From Desarmillaria ectypa (Eukaryota > Basidiomycota > Agaricomycetes > Agaricales > Physalacriaceae): a stretch of DNA of 64,000 bases. The stretch spans positions 3,472,001 through 3,536,000 of the forward strand of contig JAUDYN010000002.1 in assembly GCA_030407005.1 (NCBI GenBank), written 5' to 3'. Shown here piece after piece: positions 22,480 to 33,801 of this stretch; positions within the stretch are counted from its first letter, which is position 1, and each line of letters starts with the position of its first letter. A program made the translations under genes and the position numbers. The notes under the pieces are model-generated. The model was not told the origin of the DNA, ran no database searches, and saw nothing but the letters and a program-made list of their open reading frames with translations.

Positions 22480-24404
22480 ATGCTCGCGTTGATCTTCGTT
22501 CTGTTGTCGGCCCTCTCTTTGGTATCTGCTACTCCGTTTCCAGGTAGCGGTCACCACAGTATCTTCATAAAGCCTGGCAGAGGAGGCATCCTCTGCATTT
22601 TGTTGCCTTGGCTGTGTCCTCGGGATACACAGATCTCCACAGAGGTCGCGACTTGCATTGGCACCGCCAAAGGGGTTGTTAATGGCACAGCGGTCAGATT
22701 CCCCGTCAAGTACGCCTCCGCAGAGAGATGGCAGGAATCCCAAGTTGCCTCAAAGTGGGAGCTTCCGTACGTGTTTTATTTTGCTTTGCTTTGCGCTTTC
22801 TGACATTCGTATGTGGCACAGCAATAACTCTTCAGACGTGACCGCTATGCCTCTGGCTTGCCCACAGTCGGGTTTGGACTCGTCGCAGTATTCGGAGGAC
22901 TGTTTGTCCGTGATCCTTTACGTGCCTGCGACACTCACCGTATCCGATAATGTTCCTACGCTTACATGGTGCGATAATTGTCTATCTATCATACGCCAAT
23001 GGAGCCGATTGATTAACTCTTGGACAGGGTGCATGGAGGATCATTCATCACGGGGTCTGCTAGTGATGAAGGCTTGGATGGTTCGAACCTTGCTTCCGCA
23101 ACAAATTCCATTGTTGCTGTGATCCAGTACCGTCTTGGAGGTGTAAGTACCAATTCCCGCTCTACCCCTTTGCTAGAATACCCATATTTTCATGCGTAGC
23201 TCGGGTTTATGGCTCCCGACGGAAGCATGAATCTGGCAGTCAAGGATGTCATTAACGCAATGAAGTTTTTGCAAACGATCTTGCCGTCTTTTGGCGGTGA
23301 CAAGTCCAGGATCACATTGGCAGGTCAAAGCAGCGGTGCTAATTTGATTCGTGCTTTGCTGGCCGTGCCATCAGCGTCATCCTTATTCCAGTCTGCTATT
23401 TTACAATCAGACCCGATGGTGCGCGCCTCCTTTTCTTCGGCTTATCAGTGTTGCCAATCCCTTTTTGGATTTAGAATTTCGGTTTCTTGTCTACCACCAC
23501 GCAGGAGACCCTGCAGAGTTATTACAACGGACTTATCTCTTGTGGAGCTTCGGACACGACCTGCTGGGATACTCTCTCGTTGGATAACATTCTCAAGGCC
23601 CAATCGACCTTATTTAGCAACGCTGCCTCCCTCGACGCGTCCACAGGGACCGCAGAACCCATCCGACCCGTTCGTGACAACATCTTAATCACATCTCCGC
23701 TCGACTCCACCAACACCTTCCCGTCGGTGAACAAGCCTATCCTCATCACTTCCGTACTCAACGAAGCCGGCCTCACCATCTACGGCTCCTTTACCTCCAA
23801 ACTCGCTGAAGCATTCTTTGAGCTCTTCGCCGATGAGTTTCTGGGAGACGGACGAACAGCGATTGTAGCCAACTCGACTTTTTACACTCCCACGGACGAG
23901 GATGACGATACGCGAATTAGGTTGGAGAGACTCGGGACGGATTATATGTGGAAATGTGCCAAATGGACATTCGCAAGAAACTGGGTTAGTAACGGAGGTA
24001 CGGCGTATGTTGGCCTGTATACGGTTGGCGCGTCATATCCCTTGAACACCTACGTGGACTTCTGTCACGAAGATGGGAAAGTGTGTCATCGGGACGATAT
24101 CGAGATAGTGGTATGCAGTTCTTTCTTTGAAAACACTCGTTCCTCACTTCCTATTCAGTTCGGGACCGTGCTTAACCCTTCCTCAACCCAGGATGAACTC
24201 ATTTCAGAGATGCAGCAACGATATGAAGCGTTTTTACACACTGGCAACCCTAACGTTAACGGCCTCGCTACTTGGAACGCGGCTGGCTCCTCTGATGTGA
24301 ACGCGCTCCAGCTTGGAGCGACAGGTGATTTCGACGTCGGTGCTTGTGTCCCCTCCTTCTGGGGTGCAGCAGTCGAATATGATTATCAAGTTTACGGGAT
24401 TTAA
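22480..24404 (+). CDS. Secreted type-B carboxylesterase (COesterase family)
   Basis: A predicted extracellular serine esterase/lipase of the alpha/beta-hydrolase fold; its substrate cannot be told from sequence. A signal peptide starts at 22480 (MLALIFVLLSALSLVSA). Family landmarks follow: GTAKGVVNGTAVRFPVKYA, SEDCLSVILYVPA, the oxyanion region WVHGGSFITGSASDEGLDGS, NAMKFLQTILPSFGGD, the nucleophile elbow GQSSGA, and CHEDGKVCHRDDIEIVFGT, which carries the probable catalytic His. Exons are 22480-22766, 22822-22968, 23028-23142, 23200-23418, 23505-24110 and 24159-24404; every junction is GT-AG and in frame, giving 539 residues. The gene looks intact despite lying beside the transposon nest. Confidence 0.9.
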
Positions 24405-24771
24405 TCTTACCCCCACGACGGCTCACTTAAAGGACTTTGCAACGAGCTTTGCGTTTCGCTTTCACACAACTTCAAAACTTATTGTCATTTACATTGATAC
24501 CAATCATCCTCTTCGCAGCATTCGCAACTAATTACTTACAGTTATTCATACTTGCAACGATATTTGTATCTTACGACGCTTTTCCCTTCTTTGTGGTATC
24601 ATCGACTTGTGTATCAATTTGTTCAACAACGCTTTCGATTCGTCCATAGTCCTCATGTAGCAAACGTCGCTGTCGTCTTGATTTATCCGATAACTATGTA
24701 CTTGAAATCTTTATTTGCCTCGCCGTTTGTTTATCGTGGGAATATTCACATCGCTTCTTTCCACCACCATC
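24405..24771. other. Spacer between carboxylesterase and CSN8 genes
   Basis: AT-rich spacer of 367 bp holding the esterase 3' end and the CSN8 promoter. No gene is seen. Confidence 0.4.
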
Positions 24772-25871
24772 ATGGCGAACGGACCTCCTACCCCTCCACC
24801 TACTACCGATATTGAAATACAGGACGCAGCGCGTGAAGAAGCGTCAGCAAATGCCAATGCCAATGCCAATGCGCAAACAGCGAGCTCCTCGACCGAGACC
24901 GCCTCAGAACCGCAACAGCAGCAGGCGCCATCACGCCCACCCCCTCAGGACGTCTTCCAACGAGCTTTCCAGAAGATAGCCTCCCTGGCATCTGAGAAAC
25001 AATGGCAGGAACTTATCTCTGTTGCAGAAGATGCTGATGTGTGGGTGAGTTCATGCAACGACGCTCAAGATTTTAGACTGATTCCTGCGTGCTTGACAGG
25101 GAGACGACGAGAGCCCCGTGTCAAGACTACTCGTCGTCGCGCCTCTTGCTCTGGGTTATCTGATAATTGATGACCTGTAAGTATTAGTACCCACTGTTGC
25201 CTCTGGAGTGTTTGACCTTTGGAAGACCACCGGCTCGCTTCGCGTTGACGCGCATACATCCACGGCTCCAGAAGCTTCCAATTTCTACCGCGTTAGCAGA
25301 ACTTCTGGAATCATCTATGGAGAGGAAGTATGGAGAGGTATATGCGCGCGCCGAGGCTCTGTACAACATGGCAAAGGATACATCCAACACACCGGATCCA
25401 CAGTTTCCTGGCGTGCTTTCAGAGATGGTGCAGACGTTTACTGGTGTGTGTTGTTGTATGATTATTGTATGATAGAGGCTCATAGTGTGATGTTGTAGAA
25501 TCCTTCCGGGAGAGAACATTCAGGTTGCTGTCCAAGGCGTACACTGCTTTACCACTGGCACTCGCTCAGACTTATCTGGGGTTGACTTCGGATCGTCTGC
25601 TTGCGGGTCCGTATGCATTGGATCCTTGCCTTTTGAGTTGCCTGACCGTCTCTCTAGCTGTCGAAAGTAATAACTGGAGGTACGAAGCTTCGACACAAGT
25701 TTTAAGTCCAACCGTCCCCTCCGTTCCCCTTAGTGCTTCTTTGTCCGGTATGTTCCCATTACCTTCTCGTCCACTCAAAACCGAAGTCTTTTCTCTCTAG
25801 TATCTCCGTCTTCGTCCTTGGCTGCATTTGGTTTCATCGCAGATAGTGTCGCGCAAGTGGAGATCATGTAA
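24772..25871 (+). CDS. CSN8: COP9 signalosome subunit 8 (CSN8/PSMD8/eIF3k-like PCI protein)
   Basis: CSN8 is a subunit of the COP9 signalosome, which removes Nedd8 from cullins and so controls SCF-type ubiquitin ligases. The start MANGPPTPPPTTDIEI at 24772 was chosen over the in-frame codon 57 bp upstream because the conserved acidic/Pro-rich N-terminus begins here. An Ala-Asn tract (ANANANANA) follows, then FQRAFQKIASLASEKQWQEL, LAPLALGYLIIDDLPPARFAL-type sequence, and the conserved SFRERTFRLLSKAYTALPLA block ending in LAQTYLGL. Exons are 24772-25044, 25100-25176, 25226-25443, 25499-25606, 25658-25747 and 25801-25871, giving 278 residues in frame. The fifth donor (GTCCGT) is not strong. Confidence 0.83.
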
Positions 25872-26970
25872 AGATAAATTTTGCATTTTTTTCACTCATC
25901 GCCTGTAATAGCACTGTATCTATTTGCTAGATGACTCGAAGCAGCGCACTTTCCCTCCCGCCGCCTTCGCGTTTTCATTTGTCGATGTTCAACAACTTGC
26001 TTTGGGTGTGCCATGCAGGAAGCTTTCAATGCATCCAGAAAGCTTTTAATGCATCCGTCTCGCGCATTTAGTTGCCTTCATTGTCAGGTATCCGATTTGA
26101 ATGCATATGTCTCCAACTATGGTTTGCCTTGGCTACTCGCTTCACTCTGATATTCTGAGACTGGAAATATTTACGTTGATTCATAGACTTCATTTCGGTA
26201 TGTGTGTGGTCACTGCCTGATTATCTCCTAGTACTGACGTGGTCATACTCACAGTATCATTGTATCATTAGTCATTTCTGCTGAAGACTCACAACTCACA
26301 CCGTTGGCAACTCAGTCTCTGCTAAGTCGTGTACATACTGTTTGCACAGAGCAATCCCATCTCATGGACTGGTAGCAAAAGCCTGAGTCTAAGAAATGCA
26401 ACGCATGATTTGTACAGATTTTGACCCACTTCAAGCTTCGCCTTGACGACCTTGAGCGTTGCTCCAAACGGTCGATGTCCCAGATAATGGCTTTTGCCGA
26501 TATACCTATTCAGAGATCCTCTTTTTAATACAGCACGTACTATATCTTTCGACTTGATCATTTCATATTGTTTCGAATTTATCATTATGCTAGTATTTTC
26601 CGGGAAACAAAACAGCCATTATTGTGTCATCTGACTGCTTTATGAACTAAAAACAACAGAAAACTAGAGAACTAGCTTGATCGGCGACCTCTGCTGATAC
26701 AGCTCAGGTAAATAAGCGTAAACTAATCCACCTCGGTAGCTCGTTGTAAGTATAGTACAGTAATGTAAAGAAAAGGCATCATAAATAGAAAGTAAGTCAA
26801 GGGGACGAAATATGAGATAGGAAAGACGGCAACTGGATGGTGACGGTGTTGGCTTTCTTTTTGTAGGAGCTGGCCAGACGCACGTTCAACACCCACTCGC
26901 CGGGACCGGCCCGGTGATACTGCAACAACGCGAAACATGTTGTTTCTCTTTCTTCTCTTTCACCATCATC
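25872..26970. other. Spacer of 1.1 kb, no gene recognised
   Basis: Only short open frames occur on either strand, without domains. The 3' end of CSN8 and the promoter of the UBLCP1-like gene must lie here. Near 26015-26055 the phrase AGGAAGCTTTCAATGCATCC is repeated as AGAAAGCTTTTAATGCATCC. Confidence 0.4.
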
Positions 26971-28947
26971 ATGACCTCTTCACTAGACGCAGCGTCGGCG
27001 CCAGAAAACGGCATTGAGGTAACCGGACGCGACGATCCTGTCGTCGAGGTAGGACAGTTCCTGCTTAAGCGCCCACATTCAGGCCACTGACCATTCACCT
27101 CGACGACAGAATGGATCTGGCGTCGTCGAGACGTGGATATCGCTCCAGTTTACCTGGTCTGGGCGTTCTCTCTCGCTAGACATCGCAGATACCGATACGT
27201 GGGTTAGCGGCCTAGCGCCATAGTCGTCAAGCTAATGATGCTTCTCTGGCAGCGTGTACGACCTCAAAGGCTACCTTCACGGGCAGACTCACGTTCCGCC
27301 CGAGCGCCAAAAGATCCTAGGCCTCGTCAAAGGAAAGCTGCCACCAGATGAGGTGCGAATGTACGTGCTCAATGGCAAGACTTTATTGGTTCTGTGATTC
27401 ACCGGAAGTTACAGCGCCGATTTGAAGCTGGCGTCTGGGAAGAAGTTTTCGCTCGTTGGGACGCCTGAGGGAGATGAGATTAAGGATCCATCAGGTGCGT
27501 TGTCTGCAGTGCGAGGAGGCGCTTTTTGTTGATCGTTGACGTGTGTAGCGTTGGAAACCCTCCCGGACATCGTCAACGACCTCGACCTCGACGTGTTGTT
27601 GATGGACTTGACGGCTAGGAACCGTTATCTCACTGACCCGCGGAACGCTCGCAAGGTGAAAGAGTACACGTCCAAGACGCATATCAATATCATCCATCCG
27701 GTGCGTCCAGGCAAGAAGCTGTTGGTACTGGATATCGACTATAGTGCGTTTTTCTTGGATGATAGTCGTGATATTTGAAACGAGTTGTCTGCTAGCGATT
27801 TTGGATACGAAGCCTTTGACGTCTGGAAGCCTGCCACCAGCTGAATGCGCGCGTCCTGGTCTGCATGAGTTCTTAGAGGCGATCTATCCGTTTTATGACA
27901 GTGCGTTCGTCATCAATACTCATCGGCATACTCTTACGCGCGATTTCAGTTTGTATATGGTACGTCGTACCCGAGTTTATCTTTACGGCAGAGACGGGTG
28001 CATCTTCCCCAATGATGAATGAGATCTTGGCTGGTTTCATTATAAGCAACCTTTCCTCACCATGGTTAATCAATCAATCGGGAAATTTTTCCATAGAACA
28101 ATGGGAATAACTTTTAGCGGTGATCCCCAGGGTTCAGAATCAGACCATATAGAAAGCATCCTTTAATGAAACCTGTCAAGTTTTCGTTTCTTGACGCTGG
28201 AGACGTACCCGCCCCGCAGCGGATGCATTATTTATCAATCTGCTTCCAGGTCCCAGACGAGCTGGATTTGGCTGGAGACTAAATTGGTAGAATTGGGCAT
28301 GGTCGGAGGTAATCGCAATTATCAGGTGTGTATGCGTTCTCAGGAGCCTAATTTCTGTGCTCTCAACATTCACATAGATCTCATTCGGTAAATTTACGCG
28401 CTTGTGAGCCTTTCCTGCGTGCCATTGACCTCTAGCAGTACTAGATAAGACGAGCATGTTCACTGTCTTTAGTCAACGCGACAACAAACCATGGCAACAT
28501 TCTGTCAAGCCGCTACAGATCATATGGAATCTGATACCCCAGTTGTAAGTGGTCGTACAGGTACACCAATATTTTCTTATCGAATTCCGTTTGAATGATT
28601 AGTGGCGCCCTTAATACTATACACATAGATGATCTTGTAGGTCTCCCTGTCCTACCACATTAACACCATCCGACTGACCGATGCTCCGTCAGAGTCGCAA
28701 TTTCGCTCTCAATCCTGGTCAAGGCCTCAAGATCCATGCGTTCAGGAATGCCCATACACCAGAGGCCATGAGGGATCGAGAGCTGGAGAAGGTGGGGAGG
28801 TATATGTTATATATTGCTAATTTCGAGGATTTCAGGACGTTGGAGCATAGTGTGAGTATCTTTAGTTCATGACGCAATGCCCGTCTCGTTTAATTGATCT
28901 GTTTACAGAATTGGAAAGACGCAGTGAAGAAATTACCGCGTCCCTGA
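26971..28947 (+). CDS. UBLCP1: Ubiquitin-like domain CTD phosphatase (UBLCP1-like, HAD family)
   Basis: UBLCP1 proteins are FCP1/HAD phosphatases that bind the proteasome through an N-terminal ubiquitin-like domain. The N-terminus is acidic, then the UBL domain runs from TWISLQFTWSGRSLSLDIAD to LKLASGKKFSLVG. The catalytic motif LLVLDIDYTILDTKPL (DxDx(T/V)) follows, then ARPGLHEFLEAIYPFYDICI, SQTSWIWLETKLVELGM, and a C-terminus ending KDAVKKLPRP. Thirteen exons keep one frame of 362 residues: 26971-27048, 27110-27198, 27253-27360, 27415-27494, 27549-27743, 27796-27900, 27950-27959, 28250-28325, 28378-28387, 28439-28544, 28603-28636, 28693-28851 and 28909-28947. Two exons are only 10 nt long, and the intron at 27960-28249 is 290 nt, far above the local norm. 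Confidence 0.87.
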
Positions 28948-29208
28948 AGGAACGTTACTGTCCTTCCGCTTGTTCCGGAATACAAAGCATGTAGTATCTT
29001 GTATAACTTTCTTGCTATCGGGCTGTCGCTTGCACATCACTATCATGTAGCACATAATACTATCATTATTGTACCGGAGATCAGTGTGACAGATCCAACG
29101 CTCAAAATGGCGGACATACTCGGGATCTCAACGGACCGGTGACTCTTTATCCCATTGCCGACTACATCTGATGAGGGATCACCCAAATTTAAGGCATAAG
29201 AAACCGAG

Positions 29209-30447
29209 ATGATTATCTGTGGCTTGCGACAGTCTGCTCCTCGTTCTAGGCTTCGTTGCAAATCTCTGCCAGCTCTCTGGATTTATCGTCGCAGTTCGTC
29301 GTCCGGTATCATGTCCTCTTCTCGACCCGTTGTGCCACGGCCCTCTGCTAGTCTAGTCATTATCAATAAGCGCAATGAAGTGCTGCTCGTCCATCGGAAT
29401 CCCAAGGCTAGTACGTTCGGAGGCGTACATGTGCGTTCCAGCTGCTACCCGCTAGTTCAGCAGAATCATGACATGCTCCCACCAGGTCTTCCCCGGGGGA
29501 AACCATGACCAAAATCAAGACACTTCATTACCCATGACGGCGATCCGAGAAACCTTCGAAGAGTCTGGCTTGCTTGTTGGAGTCACAGGCTCGTCCCTTC
29601 CTACGAGTCCCGTCCTCGAAGCAGCGCGCCACAGGATTCATTCTCAGAAACTCCTCTTCCAAACGTTCCTCGACGAGAACCAGCTCTCGGTGCGTACAGA
29701 CTCCGACGTTCTGCTTCCCTTCACGGAGTGGATTACGCCTGTTGATGCTCCCCGGTGAGTGGCTCAGGATCTCTATATGTAGTTAGACTCAAACGCGGAC
29801 CCACAGACGCTTCCACGCCCGCTTTTACGTTGCGTTTCTAGACTCGGCTGCCTCGTCATCTTCTGGTTTCTCCTCCGGGAACAAGCAGGAGCAAATCCCA
29901 AAGCCAGGTGAGTGATTTGTTTGCCGTTCCGGCGTCTTCTCATCAGTCTTTCTTATCCTTATTCAGATGGGGGACAAGAAGTCATATCAGCACGTTTTTT
30001 GCATCCCGATGACGCATTGGTCGAGTTCAACGAGGGAAAGATCATCTTCATGCCCCCACAGTTCTATATCTTGTATACTCTGGCAAGTATTTTGCGAGGA
30101 AACAGGACTTTGCCTGAGCAGAGGGATAGGGTAGCGCAGTTATCGCGGGGACTATTTGGCAAGATGGTTATGAATCCTAGGAGACTTGAAGGGTCTTTTG
30201 CTCCTGGTGGATCGGAGGGAATACTCACGTATGAGGGAGACGAGACGCGTGGGGGGTCAAAAGGACGTCTGCATCGTGCGCTCTGTCGGTTCATGAAGGG
30301 AGGTGTAAGTATTTCGCTTTTACCTCTATACTTGGTTACGACGCTTATTTTCCTCTTCAGCTGACTACTCGGATAGTCCTTCAACGAAACTTTGATATCT
30401 TCACGGAGATTGAAGCTAATGCATTTGAACAATCATCCAAACTGTAA
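29209..30447 (+). CDS. NUDT19-like Nudix hydrolase with C-terminal SKL peroxisome signal
   Basis: Probably a Nudix diphosphatase; NUDT19/RP2p relatives hydrolyse CoA and acyl-CoA in peroxisomes. The Nudix region runs from PSASLVIINKRNEVLLVHR to the box VFPGGNHDQNQDTS...TAIRETFEESGLL, longer than a standard box as in NUDT19. RFHARFYVAFLDSA and a long C-terminal region follow, ending EQSSKL-stop, a canonical PTS1. Two starts are possible. The ATG at 29209 adds an Arg/Ser-rich leader (MIICGLRQSAPRSRLRCKS) that looks like a mitochondrial presequence. The ATG at 29311 (MSSSRPVVPRPS) starts just before the Nudix fold. Exons from 29311 are 29311-29430, 29486-29754, 29807-29907, 29967-30304 and 30361-30447, giving 304 residues (338 from 29209). 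Confidence 0.85.
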
Positions 30448-31375
30448 TGTAATGTAATACCACTAATAACTTAATCTTGATCTATTTGCGGGAGCTTACT
30501 GGCGAGGGATGCCAGCCTACATCTGCATCTAGTTTCCATTTGTTGTAGCACAGCTGTGCCTTTCTGTGACCCTTTGGATATGCGAAATTTTGTCAAGTAG
30601 GAAAACGAATGATTTGGGTAGTATGTGTGAGTTACTTATTCTCACATTTGACCCTTAGTATTTTCAGCATGCGGTTTGGAGTAGTTCATTATCTTCGGTA
30701 AATTCTGTGCAGAGCTATTATATACTGTAGGTGGACTGAAAGAAACAGACAGTATGTGAACGGTACCATCAAGTTGTCTTCAATGAAAATAGCGAGCAGT
30801 CTCTAGCAAGGAGTTCAGTCGCCGATGCTACTAGTATTAAGGATGTTGAAAGGATGCAGTGTGTTGTAAAAGAGTGTGTAACGGTGGTTATGAGTGCAGT
30901 GGTAAACTACGAGATTTGACCGTATAAGAGATGTGGGTGAGAGTGAGAGTATGAATCTCTTGTTATTTGTGGGCTGGTCTGCCCGGTATATATACTACAA
31001 GGTGTGTACTTCTAGAATATACTATCATCTACTAGTGTCCATGTCTGACTCATTGCTGAGTGAGCAGACAGGCGATCGAGTCAAGGAGAAGGTGCGCGAA
31101 GGTTCGGGCGCTTCAACGTTGCTCCGATTGCCGGATTGCCATATGCGGCTGAGCGCATCTTCAACACAGTGCAAGGAATGCCATGGTTGCATTCAGAGTC
31201 TGGACTCCATACTGAACCATCATCGTCGGTATAATCAGTACTTCGCCAACCGTCGCATTGCATTGAATGTCGCGGTATAGTTCTTCACCGCTTATGGCCA
31301 GTAAGGTTAGCTCCGGCTTTCGGACCGTATCTCCGGACCAAACTTCAACCACCAAAATTGTACTTAGCGCTCTAC
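30448..31375. other. Spacer of 0.9 kb, no gene recognised
   Basis: Short open frames such as 30933-31280 show no domain. The TBCE promoter should lie toward the right end. A TATA-like GTATATATACT is present near 30988 without an obvious linked gene. Confidence 0.4.
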
Positions 31376-33410
31376 ATGATGGAATTACCCCAGATAGGCG
31401 CCCGTGTCAGCCTCTCCGGACACATAGGAAGCATACGTTTTGTTGGGCTTGTCCGCGGGACGAAAGGAACGTGGCTGGGCATCGAATGGGATAACCCCGA
31501 GCGCGGAAAACACGACGGTGTTAGAGATGGGACGCAATATTTTTCCTGTCGGTAAGGCTATGTACTCCATTTTCCCATATCTATATTAAATCTCTGTAAG
31601 GATACCTAATTCTGGCTCCTTCATCCGCCCCTCATCAAACGTATCATACGGGCGATCTTTTCTAGAGGCATTGCAGTCCAAGTATATCGAACTCCCACAC
31701 GGATCTGAATCCACGGAGAAAGTAATTCTTGGCTCATCGCACGGATCTATCGAGATAGAAGCTTTAAATCTTGATAAAATCAGGGAAAAGTTCTCAAACC
31801 TCGAGAGACTACGGGAAATCAGCCTCGACAACGAACTTGTCTGCAAAGGCGATGAGCCCGGCGCCATCAAGAAGACTTGCCCCAGTAAGCTCAATACAGC
31901 CTTCTCAAACAGAAACGCTTTTAACACATCTATCTGACAGACGTACGCGGATTAGACCTTTCGATGAGCCTTATTCCCTCTTGGGATGTGATTGCTAGCA
32001 TTACTACAGAGCTCCCGGCGCTCACAAGGCTGGTCCTGAAGTCAGTTTCACTTCTATTGCTGTGACTCGTGCATCTTATGACAATACGTTGTTTCAGTCG
32101 AAACCGGCTTGACAGCCCTAGAGATGCCGCCAAAATGTCGTCAGCCTTCATGAGAGTGACAGATCTCCAACTGAATGACACGCTTACATCCTGGGATCAA
32201 ATGCTTGAAATCGTCCGCTTCATGCCGAAACTCCAGCAGGTTGAGATGGGCTACAACCGTCTCATGCGCATCTCCAAGGGTCTGGAAACTGCTTCTCCTA
32301 CTGTCACGATACAAAGTATCAATCTCGATAGCAATTCATTAAGCGACTGGATCCATATCATGGGATGTCTGGGCTCTTCGTGCACTTTGTAAGGATTCCC
32401 ACATCTCCGTTCACCCCTCGCCTTTAGCCCGCTTTTGTTGGCAGATTGACCACCATCATTTTAACTTCGAATGATATCAAGGAAATACCGTTCCCCACCG
32501 AGCACCAACCCCGATCACCAGCGATCAGATCTGTTTCATTGTCTGCAAACGGGCTGAAGTCATGGCGAGATATTGACGCGCTTGCGGCTTGGTGTCCCGG
32601 TCTAGAGACACTGTACATACTCGGCAATCCGCTCGTTCAAGGTCTGTGCAACGGCGAGGACGGATGATATTTATTTTTTGATCCCCCCAGCAGAAACCGA
32701 TCACGCAAGGTACTCCCGGCAATTCATTATCGCAAAGATCCCTTCCCTCGTGGCCTTGGATGCAACAACGGTAAGTATGCATTCGGCGAGAACGGAAATT
32801 GATGGGAATTTCACTCTGACGCTCGCGTCGCGTGCTATAGATATCCTCCAAGGAACGGACTGATTGCGAGCTCTTCTACTTGTCGCATATTTCGCACGAT
32901 GACGCAAGCTCCGAGGAGGAGCTCATCAGAAAGCATCCTCGATGGAATAATCTTCGAGCCAGTACGTCAGCTGTGTCACTGCTTACATTCTTGCCGATCG
33001 ACTTCATCAGAACACGGCTTACTTGGAGAGGCACCAACACAACCTGAGGATGAAATTGACCGCTTGAGAAAACATTTGATGGGTACGCATGACGCGTTCA
33101 TTCTCAATTAACTAAACACGTACATGCAGAACTGAATGCCTATCGAACCATGAGCCCAACAATCGACCTCGCCCAATTACTCGAGACACAGCCCGTGAAG
33201 ATCAAAGCATTGCCTTCCATGGCACTTCACATCCTGCGGCAAAAGCTGTGTAAGGCTACGAGGACTGGCACAAAAGCAGATGTAGCCATATGGATGATTA
33301 TGCGAGATAACTCCGTCGTGGAACTCGGAGTCGACCGCGACAAGCAGGACATTGCTTGGTTGGGATTCGACCATGGCACGTCCATTGTGTTTTACATCAA
33401 CGAGTCGTAG
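31376..33410 (+). CDS. TBCE: Tubulin-specific chaperone cofactor E (TBCE/Alp21-like)
   Basis: TBCE binds alpha-tubulin during tubulin heterodimer assembly in the cytosol. A CAP-Gly domain occupies the N-terminus (GARVSLSGHIGSIRFVG, WLGIEWDNPERGKHDGV, GTQYFSC). Leucine-rich repeats follow (LREISLDNELV, VRGLDLSMSLIPSWDVI, LQQVEMGYNRLMRI, IQSINLDSNSLSDW, LTTIILTSNDIKEIPFP, ETLYILGNPL). A C-terminal ubiquitin-like domain ends the protein (VKIKALPSMALHILRQKL...VELGVDRDKQDIAWLGF). Nine exons are in frame for 533 residues: 31376-31551, 31601-31884, 31941-32040, 32098-32388, 32445-32641, 32691-32770, 32841-32961, 33011-33082 and 33130-33410. Tandem ATGs at 31376 and 31379 make the first residue ambiguous. 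It is convergent with the SR gene. Confidence 0.92.
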
Positions 33411-33801
33411 CGAATACATACCCCTTGCACTTTGGATAGACAAAGCGTTTACCACACGGTCCGGCATCCGCGCTCGTAAGCCTCATGGTTGACTCGACTT
33501 CGGATGTTGTTCCGTGAGCCTGGGGCCTCGACCTGAACGCTGAATTCGTGATTGTTGAAGTTCTCTCAGGCAGAACAAAAATCCATCCTCAAAAACGTCC
33601 ATCAGCGGACCTACCCGACGCCATCGAGTGTCACGATCGAGGGTAGTCGATACCAATACGAGTATAGACCATCAGCAGAAAAGTACACGGTCCGGATATA
33701 GAACAATGGGAGACAGAAGACCAAAAAAGATAACCGTTTGAAACAATGCCGTCCGTTTTTTTTCTGAATTTCTTGTGTGGGCGGCCAGACACCAAAGATC
33801 C
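33411..33801. other. Convergent spacer between TBCE and SR-protein genes
   Basis: The 391 bp hold the 3' ends of both genes. No gene is seen. Confidence 0.4.

Noticed and set aside
30933..31280. 115-residue open frame before TBCE
   Set aside because: No domain and an overlapping antisense frame of similar quality; most likely chance.
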